Assembly (NCBI RefSeq): GCF_023509825.1
Contig: NZ_JAKQXY010000001.1
Span: 124,001 to 188,000 of the forward strand
DNA from: Spiroplasma attinicola
Lineage (GTDB): Bacteria > Bacillota_I > Bacilli_A > Mycoplasmatales > VBWQ01
DNA: 64,000 nucleotides
Direction of reading: 5' to 3'
Part shown: in pieces, positions 46,792-55,905 of the stretch
Layout: every line of letters starts with the position of its first letter
How positions within the stretch are numbered: the stretch's first letter is position 1
Translations under genes and position numbers: made by a program
The notes under the pieces: model-generated
Seen by the model: only the letters and a program-made list of their open reading frames with translations
Told to the model about the DNA's origin: nothing
Databases searched by the model: none

Positions 46792-48174
46792 ATGAATTTT
46801 AATGAACTAAACTTAAAAAATGAACTAAACTTAGCTGTTGCTAAATTAGGTTATCTTAAACCAACACCAATTCAAAAGATTTCAATTCCAGAAATATTAC
46901 AAAATAAAGATATTCTTGGAAAAAGTCACACTGGAACTGGTAAAACTGCTGCTTTTCTCTTACCAATTTTAAATAACTTAGACACTAACTTATTTAAAAA
47001 TCAAACTTTAATTGTTTGTCCAACAAGAGATTTAGCATTACAAATTTCACAAGAAGTAAAAAAATATGCAATGTATTTAAAAAATGTTAAAGTTGCTTTA
47101 TTAATTGGTGGTTCTAATATGAGACGACAAATTACTGATTTAAAATACAGTAATATTGTTATTGGAACCCCTGGAAGAATTGTTGATCATTTAAATCGTA
47201 GAAGTTTAAAACTAGGATTTTTAAAAACTATTGTTTTAGACGAAACTGATGAAATGGTAAAAATGGGATTTAAAGAAAAGATTGATGAAATCTTTGCTTA
47301 TGCACCAGAAAATATTCAAACACTTTTATTTTCTGCGACAATTTCAAAAACAATTTTAAAAATTACTGCGGATTATCAAACTAATCCAATCGCAATCAAC
47401 CTTAATAACGAATTAAAAACAGAAGAACACAAAAATCTAAAACAATTTTATTTTGACACTAAACATCTTAATAAAGAAAAAGCTTTAATTGCTTTATATA
47501 AAGAATTAAATCCAAAATTAAGTATTATTTTTTCTAATACAAAAGCATATACAACTAAATTACAAGAATTATTAAAGCAAAATGGTATTGAAGCTGTAAC
47601 AATTACTGGTGATAAAAGACAAAGAGAAAGAGAACAAGCAATAAAATTATTTAAAACTGGACAAGTTAACGTTTTAATTGCTACTGACTTAATGGCTCGT
47701 GGTATTCACGTTGATGGCATTGATTATGTCTTTAACTTTGATATTCCAAAAGAAAAAGAATATTATATTCACCGAATTGGTAGAACTGCTCGTGCTGGTG
47801 CTACAGGTACTGCTATTACTTTAGTTAATAACAGAAATAATTATTTTGATCTGAAAGATATTGAAAAATTTCAAAACCAACCAATTAATAAATTAGAAAT
47901 TAATTCAGAACTATTAGATTTCAAAAAAAATGATGATTATAAAAATGATTTTGATCGTCCAAGAAACTTTGACCGTTCAAAAAATAACTTTAGTCGTTCA
48001 AAAAACAATTCTAATCATTCTAGAAACAACTTTGATCGTTCTAAAAACGATTTTGATCGTCCAAGAAACTTTGACCGTTCAAAAAATAACTTTAGTCGTT
48101 CAAAAAACAATTCTAATCATTCTAGAAACAATTTTGACAGTTCTAAAAACTATCGTAGTAAACGATATAACTAA
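46792..48174 (+). CDS. deaD: DEAD-box RNA helicase with DETD motif and duplicated tail
   Basis: A 460-aa ATP-dependent RNA helicase of the DeaD/CshA group. It starts MNFNELNLKNELNLAVAKLG with AAAGGAGA upstream. Motifs: Q motif KPTPIQKISIPEIL, Walker A KSHTGTGKTAAF, VCPTRDLALQI, GTPGRIVDHL, motif II VLDETDEMVKMGF (DETD in place of DEAD), LFSATI and HRIGRTARAGATGTA. The C-terminal 80 residues are Arg/Ser/Asn-rich FDRSKNN repeats, likely an RNA-binding tail, encoded by a 102-bp tandem duplication. Helps unwind RNA in ribosome assembly or mRNA decay. Confidence 0.95.
   Translation: MNFNELNLKNELNLAVAKLGYLKPTPIQKISIPEILQNKDILGKSHTGTGKTAAFLLPILNNLDTNLFKNQTLIVCPTRDLALQISQEVKKYAMYLKNVKVALLIGGSNMRRQITDLKYSNIVIGTPGRIVDHLNRRSLKLGFLKTIVLDETDEMVKMGFKEKIDEIFAYAPENIQTLLFSATISKTILKITADYQTNPIAINLNNELKTEEHKNLKQFYFDTKHLNKEKALIALYKELNPKLSIIFSNTKAYTTKLQELLKQNGIEAVTITGDKRQREREQAIKLFKTGQVNVLIATDLMARGIHVDGIDYVFNFDIPKEKEYYIHRIGRTARAGATGTAITLVNNRNNYFDLKDIEKFQNQPINKLEINSELLDFKKNDDYKNDFDRPRNFDRSKNNFSRSKNNSNHSRNNFDRSKNDFDRPRNFDRSKNNFSRSKNNSNHSRNNFDSSKNYRSKRYN
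47953..48156 (+). repeat. 102-bp tandem duplication in deaD tail
   Basis: Two copies (about 47953-48054 and 48055-48156) encode a 34-residue unit starting FDRPRNFDRSKNNFSRSKNN. The copies differ at only a few bases, mostly at their 3' ends. Each unit itself contains shorter DRSKNN/SRSKNN repeats. Confidence 0.85.
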
Positions 48175-48176
48175 TT

Positions 48177-48196
48177 AATAACCCGAAAGGGTTATT
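48177..48196 (+). terminator. Intrinsic terminator of deaD
   Basis: Stem AATAACCC / GGGTTATT with a GAAA tetraloop, then a T-run, immediately after the deaD stop. Confidence 0.9.
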
Positions 48197-48255
48197 TTTT
48201 ATATTTTATAATCTAATTACTTTTATTTTTTAAAACTTAATGTTAATATTTATTT

Positions 48256-48318
48256 GTAAGACATAGAGTAAATGTAGCAAAGCTTAACCGTAATCTAAGT
48301 ACGGACAACTTTATGCAG
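48256..48318 (+). ncRNA. Candidate structured RNA upstream of the DUF3800 gene
   Basis: A closing stem CATAGAGT (48262-48269) pairs with ACTTTATG (48308-48315), 8 bp with one G-U. Inside it two further helices form: AGC-AAA-GCT (48276-48284) and CCGTA / TACGG around a 7-base loop (48288-48304). The result is a compact three-way junction. It is markedly richer in G and C than its surroundings, lacks an ORF and is followed at once by an intrinsic terminator, then by the DUF3800 gene. A weak promoter (TTTTAT, 17 bases, TAATAT at 48244-48249) lies just upstream. Structured RNA families named after DUF3800 have been described upstream of such genes; I cannot test membership here. Confidence 0.6.
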
Positions 48319-48340
48319 AAGAGAGGCAACTCTCTTTTTT
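48319..48340 (+). terminator. Terminator between structured RNA and DUF3800 gene
   Basis: Stem AAGAGAG / CTCTCTT with a GCAA tetraloop and a T6 run, 23 bp before the DUF3800 start codon. The position allows either a free short RNA or limited readthrough into the gene. Confidence 0.85.
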
Positions 48341-48362
48341 ACTAAATTGGGGGTTAGATATT

Positions 48363-49187
48363 TTGAAATGATTTATTCATTTTTATCTAGATGAAAGTGG
48401 CAATAATTTATCAGAATTTTTTACTATTGGCGGATTTTATATTATTTCTAATAATCCTAATCAAATTCAAATGATAGAAAATAAAATTAAAACTAACATC
48501 TTAAAAACAGAAAATTCAATAAAACTATATCGAAAACATAATGAACCAAATTTGAACCAATTTATCTTTACTTCAAGAAAAAATGAATTTCACAAAGAAG
48601 TAAAATGATATAAATTATCATATGATAATAAAAAATTTTTAATTAAAAATATTCAAAATTTTAATCAACAAAATACAAGTATCCATTTTAATTTAAAAAA
48701 ATGAATGACAGAAAATAATCATATTATAAATATTGATGCAATTTATAACATGATGGTTTATCACTTAATTAAAAATAATTTAAAGCAATTAAAGATTAAT
48801 TTTGATGAAGAAATTTCAATTAAAATATTTATTGATCAAAGAAAATATACACCGAAAATAAATGATAAAAATCATCTTGAATCACTTGAAGGCTATATTA
48901 ATACATCACTATATCTTGATACTAATTTTGAAAAAATAAAATTAACAGTAACACAATTAAATTCTGCAAAATCAGCTTTAATAAGATATGCTGATTATTA
49001 CGCTGGTTTAACTTCTTCTATGTGTCGAATTATCATTGGTTCACAAAAAATTTGAGATACCGATATTGATTTATTTTTTGAGACAATTCATAAAAAAATT
49101 GCGTGCAATTGCTATCCAACAATCAAAAATCAATGCCAAATAATATCTAACTTATGCTCAAAATGCCAAGCAATAAATCCAATTTAA
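48363..49187 (+). CDS. DUF3800-family protein
   Basis: A 274-aa protein with the DUF3800 hallmarks: the N-terminal HFYLDESGNNLSEFFTIGGF (the DESG motif), a central IKIFIDQRK strand with Asp, and a C-terminal SALIRYADYYAGLTSS matching the family's QxADxxAG motif. These acidic residues suggest an RNase H-like nuclease fold. The last 30 residues hold a Cys cluster (CNCYPTIKNQC, CSKC) that may bind zinc. Start is a UUG at 48363 after GGGGG; no in-frame ATG precedes the DESG motif. DUF3800 genes are often linked to defence loci; the activity is not established. Confidence 0.85.
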
Positions 49188-49255
49188 GTCATGTTATTAT
49201 GAAAGAGATATATAATGAAATATAATAAATCAGAAAGTTTGAGGAACTTACCAAA

Positions 49256-49756
49256 ATGTTAGATTCTAAAACAATTTACATTGATCAAGAACTTCAATTA
49301 AAAATTCTAAATAATTTTATTTCAATCAATATAAATGTATTATTAGATGAATATTTAAATAATCTTAACCAATGTAATTATGAAATAATCTTTGAATACT
49401 TAGATAATTTAGTTGAATTAAAAAAACTTGATGATAAATTTTCTATTAAAGATAAAATATTTAAAATGAATGTAAAAAAAATTGAAAAACTTAAAAAAGC
49501 TTTTTCAAAACAAAAAAATATTAAATCATTATGTGAAAGACTTAATTTCTTATTATTTTTAATAGTTTCAAAAGAAGCTCAAGATACTTTATTTTTAAAT
49601 TTATTAGATTATTTCAATGAATTAAAAACAGAAACAATCGAAAAAAATAATAATTTCATTAATATCAATAATTTATATGAAAATACAAAAGATAAAATTA
49701 AATTATTAATGCCTAACAATAATTTAAATAATCACTTTAATTACTATTATGCTTAA
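49256..49756 (+). CDS. Hypothetical helical protein downstream of DUF3800
   Basis: A 166-aa protein I do not recognise. It is rich in Leu, Asn, Lys and Ile and looks wholly alpha-helical (LKILNNFISININVLLDEYL, KKLDDKFSIKDKIFKMNVKK), with no membrane span or signal. GAGGAA lies about 10 bases before the ATG. It starts 68 bp after the DUF3800 stop on the same strand and is followed by a terminator, so it may belong to the RNA/DUF3800 unit. Confidence 0.65.
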   Translation: MLDSKTIYIDQELQLKILNNFISININVLLDEYLNNLNQCNYEIIFEYLDNLVELKKLDDKFSIKDKIFKMNVKKIEKLKKAFSKQKNIKSLCERLNFLLFLIVSKEAQDTLFLNLLDYFNELKTETIEKNNNFININNLYENTKDKIKLLMPNNNLNNHFNYYYA

Positions 49757-49778
49757 AAGAGAATTTTAATTCTCTTTT
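49755..49778 (+). terminator. Intrinsic terminator
   Basis: An 11-bp stem AAAAGAGAATT / AATTCTCTTTT, 2-base centre, with a T-run, right after the hypothetical gene and ahead of mnmA. Confidence 0.8.
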
Positions 49779-49837
49779 TATATTTGCTTATTTAAACAAA
49801 AACCCTTATAATTAGTAAGCATTTTATTAATTAATAA

Positions 49838-50960
<1,123 letters not shown>

Positions 50961-50962
<2 letters not shown>

Positions 50963-50995
50963 ATAGCTTTAAGATATATTTACTTAAATCTATTT
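50961..50995. terminator. Bidirectional terminator, mnmA / permease
   Basis: Arms AAATAG and TTTAAG pair with CTTAAA and CTATTT around a 9-base loop, then a T-run. It lies between convergent stops. Confidence 0.65.
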
Positions 50996-51007
50996 TTTAT
51001 TATTCAA

Positions 51008-52801
51008 TTATGTCTCGCCAGTTACTTTTTCTTTATTTTCGTCGTCTTCTTTTCATTCGCCTTCAGAATCAATTAATTCTTTTCGAACTTTTTGTGCTAA
51101 TTGATAATTTTTATTAGTTTCATTATTATAAATTCTTGTATTACGATCTAAATAATTTTCAATTTCACTTTGTAAATTTTTAGCAACAAAGGCTCAATCA
51201 TCTTTAAGTAGGAATTCTTGATCGTATTGTTCTTGCTGATTAGTTTCAATTCTAATTAACAATTTTGGTTTATAGTATGTGAAATATCAAATAATTGCAA
51301 AAGTGAAAACCAAAACAATATAGAAAATTTGTAAACTATTTGAAACAAGTGCAACAATACCAGCGGAATGAGAAATAGCATCTACTGAATGTAGATTATT
51401 AACTCCATCAATAAAACTATTAGCTAAATTAAGAAATCACATAACCAATTGTCAAAGTAAAAATAAAAGGGCAAAAGTTCAAATTCCAAATTCAAATTTA
51501 TTATGTCGCAATTTCTTTTGCCATGACAATTTTAAAGCAATACTAATAACAAAACTATAAATAATAATCATAATAAAAGAAGCTTCACCAGTAATAGTTC
51601 CATAGTTAAGAACCGTACTCGGTTTATCAACCTTATTAAAGGTATCAGTAATTGCTTGAACTAAATCAGGAATGACCAAAAAAACAAGAGCAAAAATAAA
51701 AGTAATAATTAAATTTAAGCGAGAAGCACGATAAGCAATTCCATCTTTATTTAAATCTTTAAATTTGTCAGGCAAATAACCTTCAACTGCTAAAGGTTCT
51801 AAAATCCCACCACTATATAAAGCATTTTGCATTCCAGCATTTGCTTTCAAAGAAATGGTGCAAATTAACATAATTAAAATACCAGTTTGTCCTAATCATT
51901 TGGCATTAAATTTTTTACCCAATAAATCAAAGACTTGTAAATTTGGATTATCAGAAAAATTTCCGACAACAGCGCCAATCATTAAAACTGTTACTAAAAC
52001 ATAAAATAAAGTTGCTAAAAACATAACAATAATAATTGAAAGACTAATATTTCTTTGTGGATTTTTAACATTTTTCCCAATTGTAGAATAAGTTTCAAAA
52101 CCTAAAAAGAAAAAGAAACAAGATGTAAAAGCTTCAGAAAAAGAATTAGCTGTTAAGTTTTGATGGTCAATTACAGTTTCATAATTACTAAATCCTGATT
52201 TAACAAATAAAGTAATTACTGCTGCAATTAATAAAAAGGTTGTAATTCATTTAATATAAGCTGAAATATTAACAAAATATTTAAAAACTTTCATCCCAAA
52301 AAATAAGACACAAGATACTAAACCATAAATTGCAATTCCAATTAAATCTAAAGCAAAATTACTTCATACACCTCAATTAGCATATAAAAAAGAACTAGGA
52401 TCAGTAAAATTAATTCGAATCATTGAAATAATTTGTGAAGTAACAATTACTGGCAAAGTTGAGTACTGAACAAAAGCAATTAATCAACCTCAAAAACGAC
52501 CATAACTACTTCTAGTATAAATATATGCTGCACCATTCGTTCCTGGATGAACTCGAGATAAACGAGCAAAAGCTCAAGCACAAGTTCCAGCAATTAAACC
52601 TTCAACTAGGAAAATTCAAATCATATGAGTTCCCAAAGTTACACCAGTTTTACCATATAATAGCGTAGCAAAAACAGCAGTGAAACTAATTCCTGCAGTA
52701 TAATTAAAACCAAATCAAACAAGTTCTCCTAAAGACAATTTATTAGAAGCATCTTTTTTTCTTTTGAAAAAATTAAAATTGAAAGTAAATTTCTTTGGCA
52801 T
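51008..52801 (-). CDS. APC-family amino acid permease
   Basis: A 597-aa membrane transporter with about 12-14 spans. Family features include the start of TM1 (LGELVWFGFNYTAGISF), HMIWIFLVEGLIAGTCAWAF, the conserved SRVHPGTNGAAYIYTRSSYG and GFETYSTIGKNVKNPQRNIS in the middle. A 90-residue hydrophilic, Glu-rich tail (DDWAFVAKNLQSEIENYL) ends it. The substrate cannot be told from sequence. Many UGA-Trp codons lie in the spans. The start is the ATG at 52801. Confidence 0.9.
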
Positions 52802-52859
52802 CTAACTTGCTCCAATAATTTCTTTTAATAATTTATATTATATAGAAAAAAATAATTAA

Positions 52860-53036
52860 ATATCTTTTTTTATCTTATTAATCGCATCAAATAAAAATAC
52901 ATTTGATTTAGTAGACGAAGCACATAAAACTAAACCTTGAATTAAAGCAAGAAAAGGATTACTTAGCAATCAAATATCAACAGAAAAAATCAAATTTAAA
53001 GATATCGAGAATTTTGTTAAAGTATGAAAACCTTAA
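52860..53036 (+). pseudogene. Start-less ORF ahead of a hypothetical gene
   Basis: An open frame of 58 codons, FDLVDEAHKTKPWIKARKGL onward, ending IENFVKVWKP. It contains no ATG, GTG or TTG in frame. It overlaps the next gene by 13 bp in the way of a translationally coupled pair. Either a 5'-truncated gene or a short protein started at a non-standard codon such as ATA or ATC. No family recognised. Confidence 0.4.
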
Positions 53037-53509
53037 TTGATTTCAGTTTATTTCAATATAAATGGATAGAAATTAATCAAGGTAACGAAACTTTTACTTA
53101 CAAAACCGATGAAAATACAGCTAAAAAAATTAATCATGAACTTTTTGATACTTTTAAAAAACTAAATGCATCAGAAAATATCTTAAATGACCTTTTTGGT
53201 AAAAGAAACAACCATGAAGTTAGAGAAGCAAAACAAAGAGATATTATTTTAAAAATATTTAAAAGTTTTGGCTTTAAAGATGAATACATTGATCAATATA
53301 TTGGTAGTAATTCCATTTATCAAACCAAAACTAAAGGTGAACGAAGACTTTTTTATATAATTGAAACTTTAAAATTACCTAAGAATGATAAAACAATTAT
53401 CCTAAAACCATTATTTTTAGATGTCAATCATGTAATTTATAATAATGAACATTTTCCAAAAAAGTTTCAAGTTTGCGTAGTTTGTTTAGAAAAAGAATGT
53501 CATGAGTAA
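53024..53509 (+). CDS. Hypothetical protein, overlapping a start-less ORF
   Basis: A 161-aa soluble protein starting MKTLIDFSLFQYKWIEI with no strong ribosome-binding site. It is mixed helix and strand. The most distinctive part is near the C-terminus (ILKPLFLDVNHVIYNN), followed by FQVCVVCLEKECHE, a Cys-rich end with CxxC. It overlaps the preceding frame by 13 bp, which recalls toxin-antitoxin or coupled pairs, but I recognise no such family. Ends at a shared terminator with alsD. Confidence 0.6.
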   Translation: MKTLIDFSLFQYKWIEINQGNETFTYKTDENTAKKINHELFDTFKKLNASENILNDLFGKRNNHEVREAKQRDIILKIFKSFGFKDEYIDQYIGSNSIYQTKTKGERRLFYIIETLKLPKNDKTIILKPLFLDVNHVIYNNEHFPKKFQVCVVCLEKECHE

Positions 53510-53520
53510 ATTAATCAAAT

Positions 53521-53560
53521 ATATTAAAAAGTAGCAATTAGCTCTGCTACTTTTTAATAT
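53521..53560. terminator. Bidirectional terminator, hypothetical / alsD
   Basis: A 16-bp perfect stem ATATTAAAAAGTAGCA / TGCTACTTTTTAATAT around an 8-base loop, between convergent stops. Confidence 0.85.
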
Positions 53561-53564
53561 GTAA

Positions 53565-54290
53565 CTATTTTTGACTCTCTGATTCCACTTTTTTAATATC
53601 GGCATGAATACTCATTTCATCAACTTTATGTTTTAAATAAGATTCTGTTACAGGTAAATTCAAATTGAAACTAGTTAAATAACAAATTTCAACAGTAATT
53701 GCTTTAACTTTGAAATCAAGAACATGACCACCAGTTTTTTTATCAGAACTAATAAAATGAGCATGAAATCCTGGAACAAGCATCATATTTGCAAAGTTCG
53801 GTCCTCAAAAAGATACTAAATCACCAGAAAGATTTTCTAAAACTAATTCACTTTGATTCTTTGCTGCTTCTTTTAAAGCAACAAATGGTTCTTTTTGTTT
53901 TGTTAAAGTTCGGGTACTAATCTTTTCAAATGATCCTTTCATTTTCACAGCATAAAAGATATTCGATGATGGAAATTTTTGTTCCAATTGTTTTTTTAAT
54001 TCTGAAAATCCAATATTATTAAAAGTTAATTTCAAATCAGCAACAAAATTAGTTACTGAAGCGAAAGGACTAGTCATTTGATTATTAATGATATTAACAT
54101 CACCTGAAGCTAAAATTTGATACCCTTTTCCATCTAAAATAATTAATTCACCATCAGTAGCATTAAAAGTTCCAAGTCCAAAATTACCATGTTTTAATAA
54201 TTCTATTGTTTTAATTGAGCCAGATACATCACCTGACATTAATGCTGAAAAAATTGAATGTTGAAAAAAGTTATGACCTTTAATTTGCAT
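53565..54290 (-). CDS. alsD: Acetolactate decarboxylase
   Basis: A 241-aa cytoplasmic enzyme that converts acetolactate to acetoin. The zinc-binding region is MMLVPGFHAHFISSDKK and TGGHVLDF: the HxH pair and a third His match the family. The N-terminal STFSALMSG-like stretch appears as HSIFSALMSGDVSGSIKTIE, and GTFNATDGELIILDGKGYQ is another signature. Read through one UGA-Trp. GAGGTG precedes the ATG. No acetolactate synthase is in the window. Confidence 0.9.
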
Positions 54291-54334
54291 TATTCACCTC
54301 GTTAAAATTAATTGATATTCTAATCATTATATAA

Positions 54335-55789
54335 TTATTTTAGTAAATTAGTCGATCAATTAGTAACAAAATTATTAAAATTATTATAATCAATGTTTAA
54401 AATTGGATTCGAAACAACCTTTGGTTTCGGTTGATTTTTAAGTTTTTTATGTGCTTTAAAATAACCTCTTAATAATAAGAAAGAAGCATAAGAAATAACA
54501 GGAACTGATATTCACTGAAATATTACTTTAATATCAGATGTACTTACTCCTAATCCTTTTCCTAAACCAACAAAAATTAAACTAAAAGAAGCAATAACAC
54601 CAATTATTCCACCCAAAGTCATACAAAAACTTGTCTTTGGTAAATAATTATTATTCTTAGAATAACGATAACCGTTAACATGCATTGTTAAACCAGCACT
54701 AACTGTCATAATTGGAAATACTACTAAAAAATCAATTCCTAATAACGAAATAATCGCCATTGCTGGAGCATATAAACCAACACCAAAACTCATAAAAATA
54801 CCTAAAATAATAAATCCTAAACAACCAATAATAAATTTTCATCAAATAGCAAAAACACCTTTTAAATCTCCTGAAGGCAATAAAGCAATTCCTTTAACTG
54901 TCATTAACATAATAATTGCAGTACCTGCTAAGATAACACCCATAATTAATTGCACTACTCTAGTATTAACTTTATTAACAATTCTTGAACCAATAAAAGA
55001 ACCAATAACAGCACAAACAATAAAAGGAACTAAAGTTGTCACTTCTACTTGCACTGCTCCAATAAATAAACAACCGGTAAATAAGTTACTAATTGCCATA
55101 CCAGTATTTAAAGTTCCTGGAATTGTTTTATCATCTTTAATCGATTTCGTTACCTTTAATAAATTAGTATTTGTTGCAAAAGAACCAATCCCTAAAACAT
55201 CACAAAAGTTAGCAATAAAACCAATTGGCATAATTTTTGCTGCATTATTATAACTATCTAGCATCATTTTTTTTGTTGAATTACGACAAATATAAAATAA
55301 AAAAATCAAATCAACTGCAATAATAAACATTGAAATTGAAAATCCAATAATTGAATTTTTGTCAGAAAAATTAATTGGTGCAACTAATAAATAATTTAAT
55401 AATAAACCAATTACCATACAAATTGGAATTAAAATCAAAGCAATAATTGTAAAAGTTTTTGGCGTAATTTGATAAAATTTTCTTTGTTTTTGTTTTACTG
55501 CTTGATTATTTGCTGTTAGACACTCTTGATATTTTGCTTGTAACTTAACTAAATCAGCATTTAAATTATTATTTAAGTAAGATAAATCTTGCTTGAAAAT
55601 TTGAATTGCTGTTTTTTTGTAAAAAGCATAATCTTCATTGCTAATTTTCTTTTGTTTCCGATCATTAGATAATGATTTCAAAAAATGTTTTTTTTGTTTA
55701 TTAAAATTTTCAATTACCAAAAAATCATTCTTAAATTGATCATTAGCAATATTTAATTGATCATTAATTTCTTCTAAACGATTTGACAT
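54335..55789 (-). CDS. TauE/SafE-like membrane transporter with coiled-coil N-terminus
   Basis: A 484-aa protein. Residues 1-110 are a charged coiled coil (LEEINDQLNIANDQFKNDFL), then about eight spans begin (FTIIALILIPICMVIGLLLN). Conserved TauE/SafE features include GFIANFCDVLGIGSFATNTN, IPGTLNTGMAISNLF and, in the second half, MSFGVGLYAPAMAIISLLG with MTVSAGLTMHVNGYRYS. The family moves sulfonates, sulfite or related anions; the substrate here is unknown. I use the ATG at 55789 because AAGAGG lies 7 bases upstream of it, inside the longer reading from 55813. Confidence 0.8.
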
Positions 55790-55872
55790 TATTAACCTCT
55801 TTACTTCCCTCATTTACTTAAATATATCATGTTTATTATAAAATAATTAAACTTTAAAAATTAATTTAAAAA

Positions 55873-55898
55873 TGTGTTCTAATCAAAATTAGAACACA
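55873..55898 (-). terminator. Intrinsic terminator of parE-parC
   Basis: An 11-bp stem TGTGTTCTAAT / ATTAGAACACA with a CAAA-type loop, just past the parC stop on the minus strand. Confidence 0.85.
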
Positions 55899-55905
55899 CT
55901 ATGAT

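Noticed and set aside
47930-48178. Second-frame ORF over the deaD tail
   Set aside because: A low-complexity frame created by the tandem duplication in the deaD tail, without its own start signals.
48256-48340. A known riboswitch (purine, preQ1, TPP, SAM, fluoride) ahead of the DUF3800 gene
   Set aside because: None of the conserved cores I know for these classes is present, and the downstream gene is not metabolic.
49215-49262. A 15-codon leader ORF (MKYNKSESLRNLPKC) before the gene at 49256
   Set aside because: No convincing ribosome-binding site and no conserved feature; easily chance in AT-rich DNA.
54395-54430. A tRNA-like GGATTCGAA segment
   Set aside because: It lies within the TauE/SafE-like coding sequence and there is no acceptor stem or cloverleaf around it. 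No other tRNA candidate was seen in the window.
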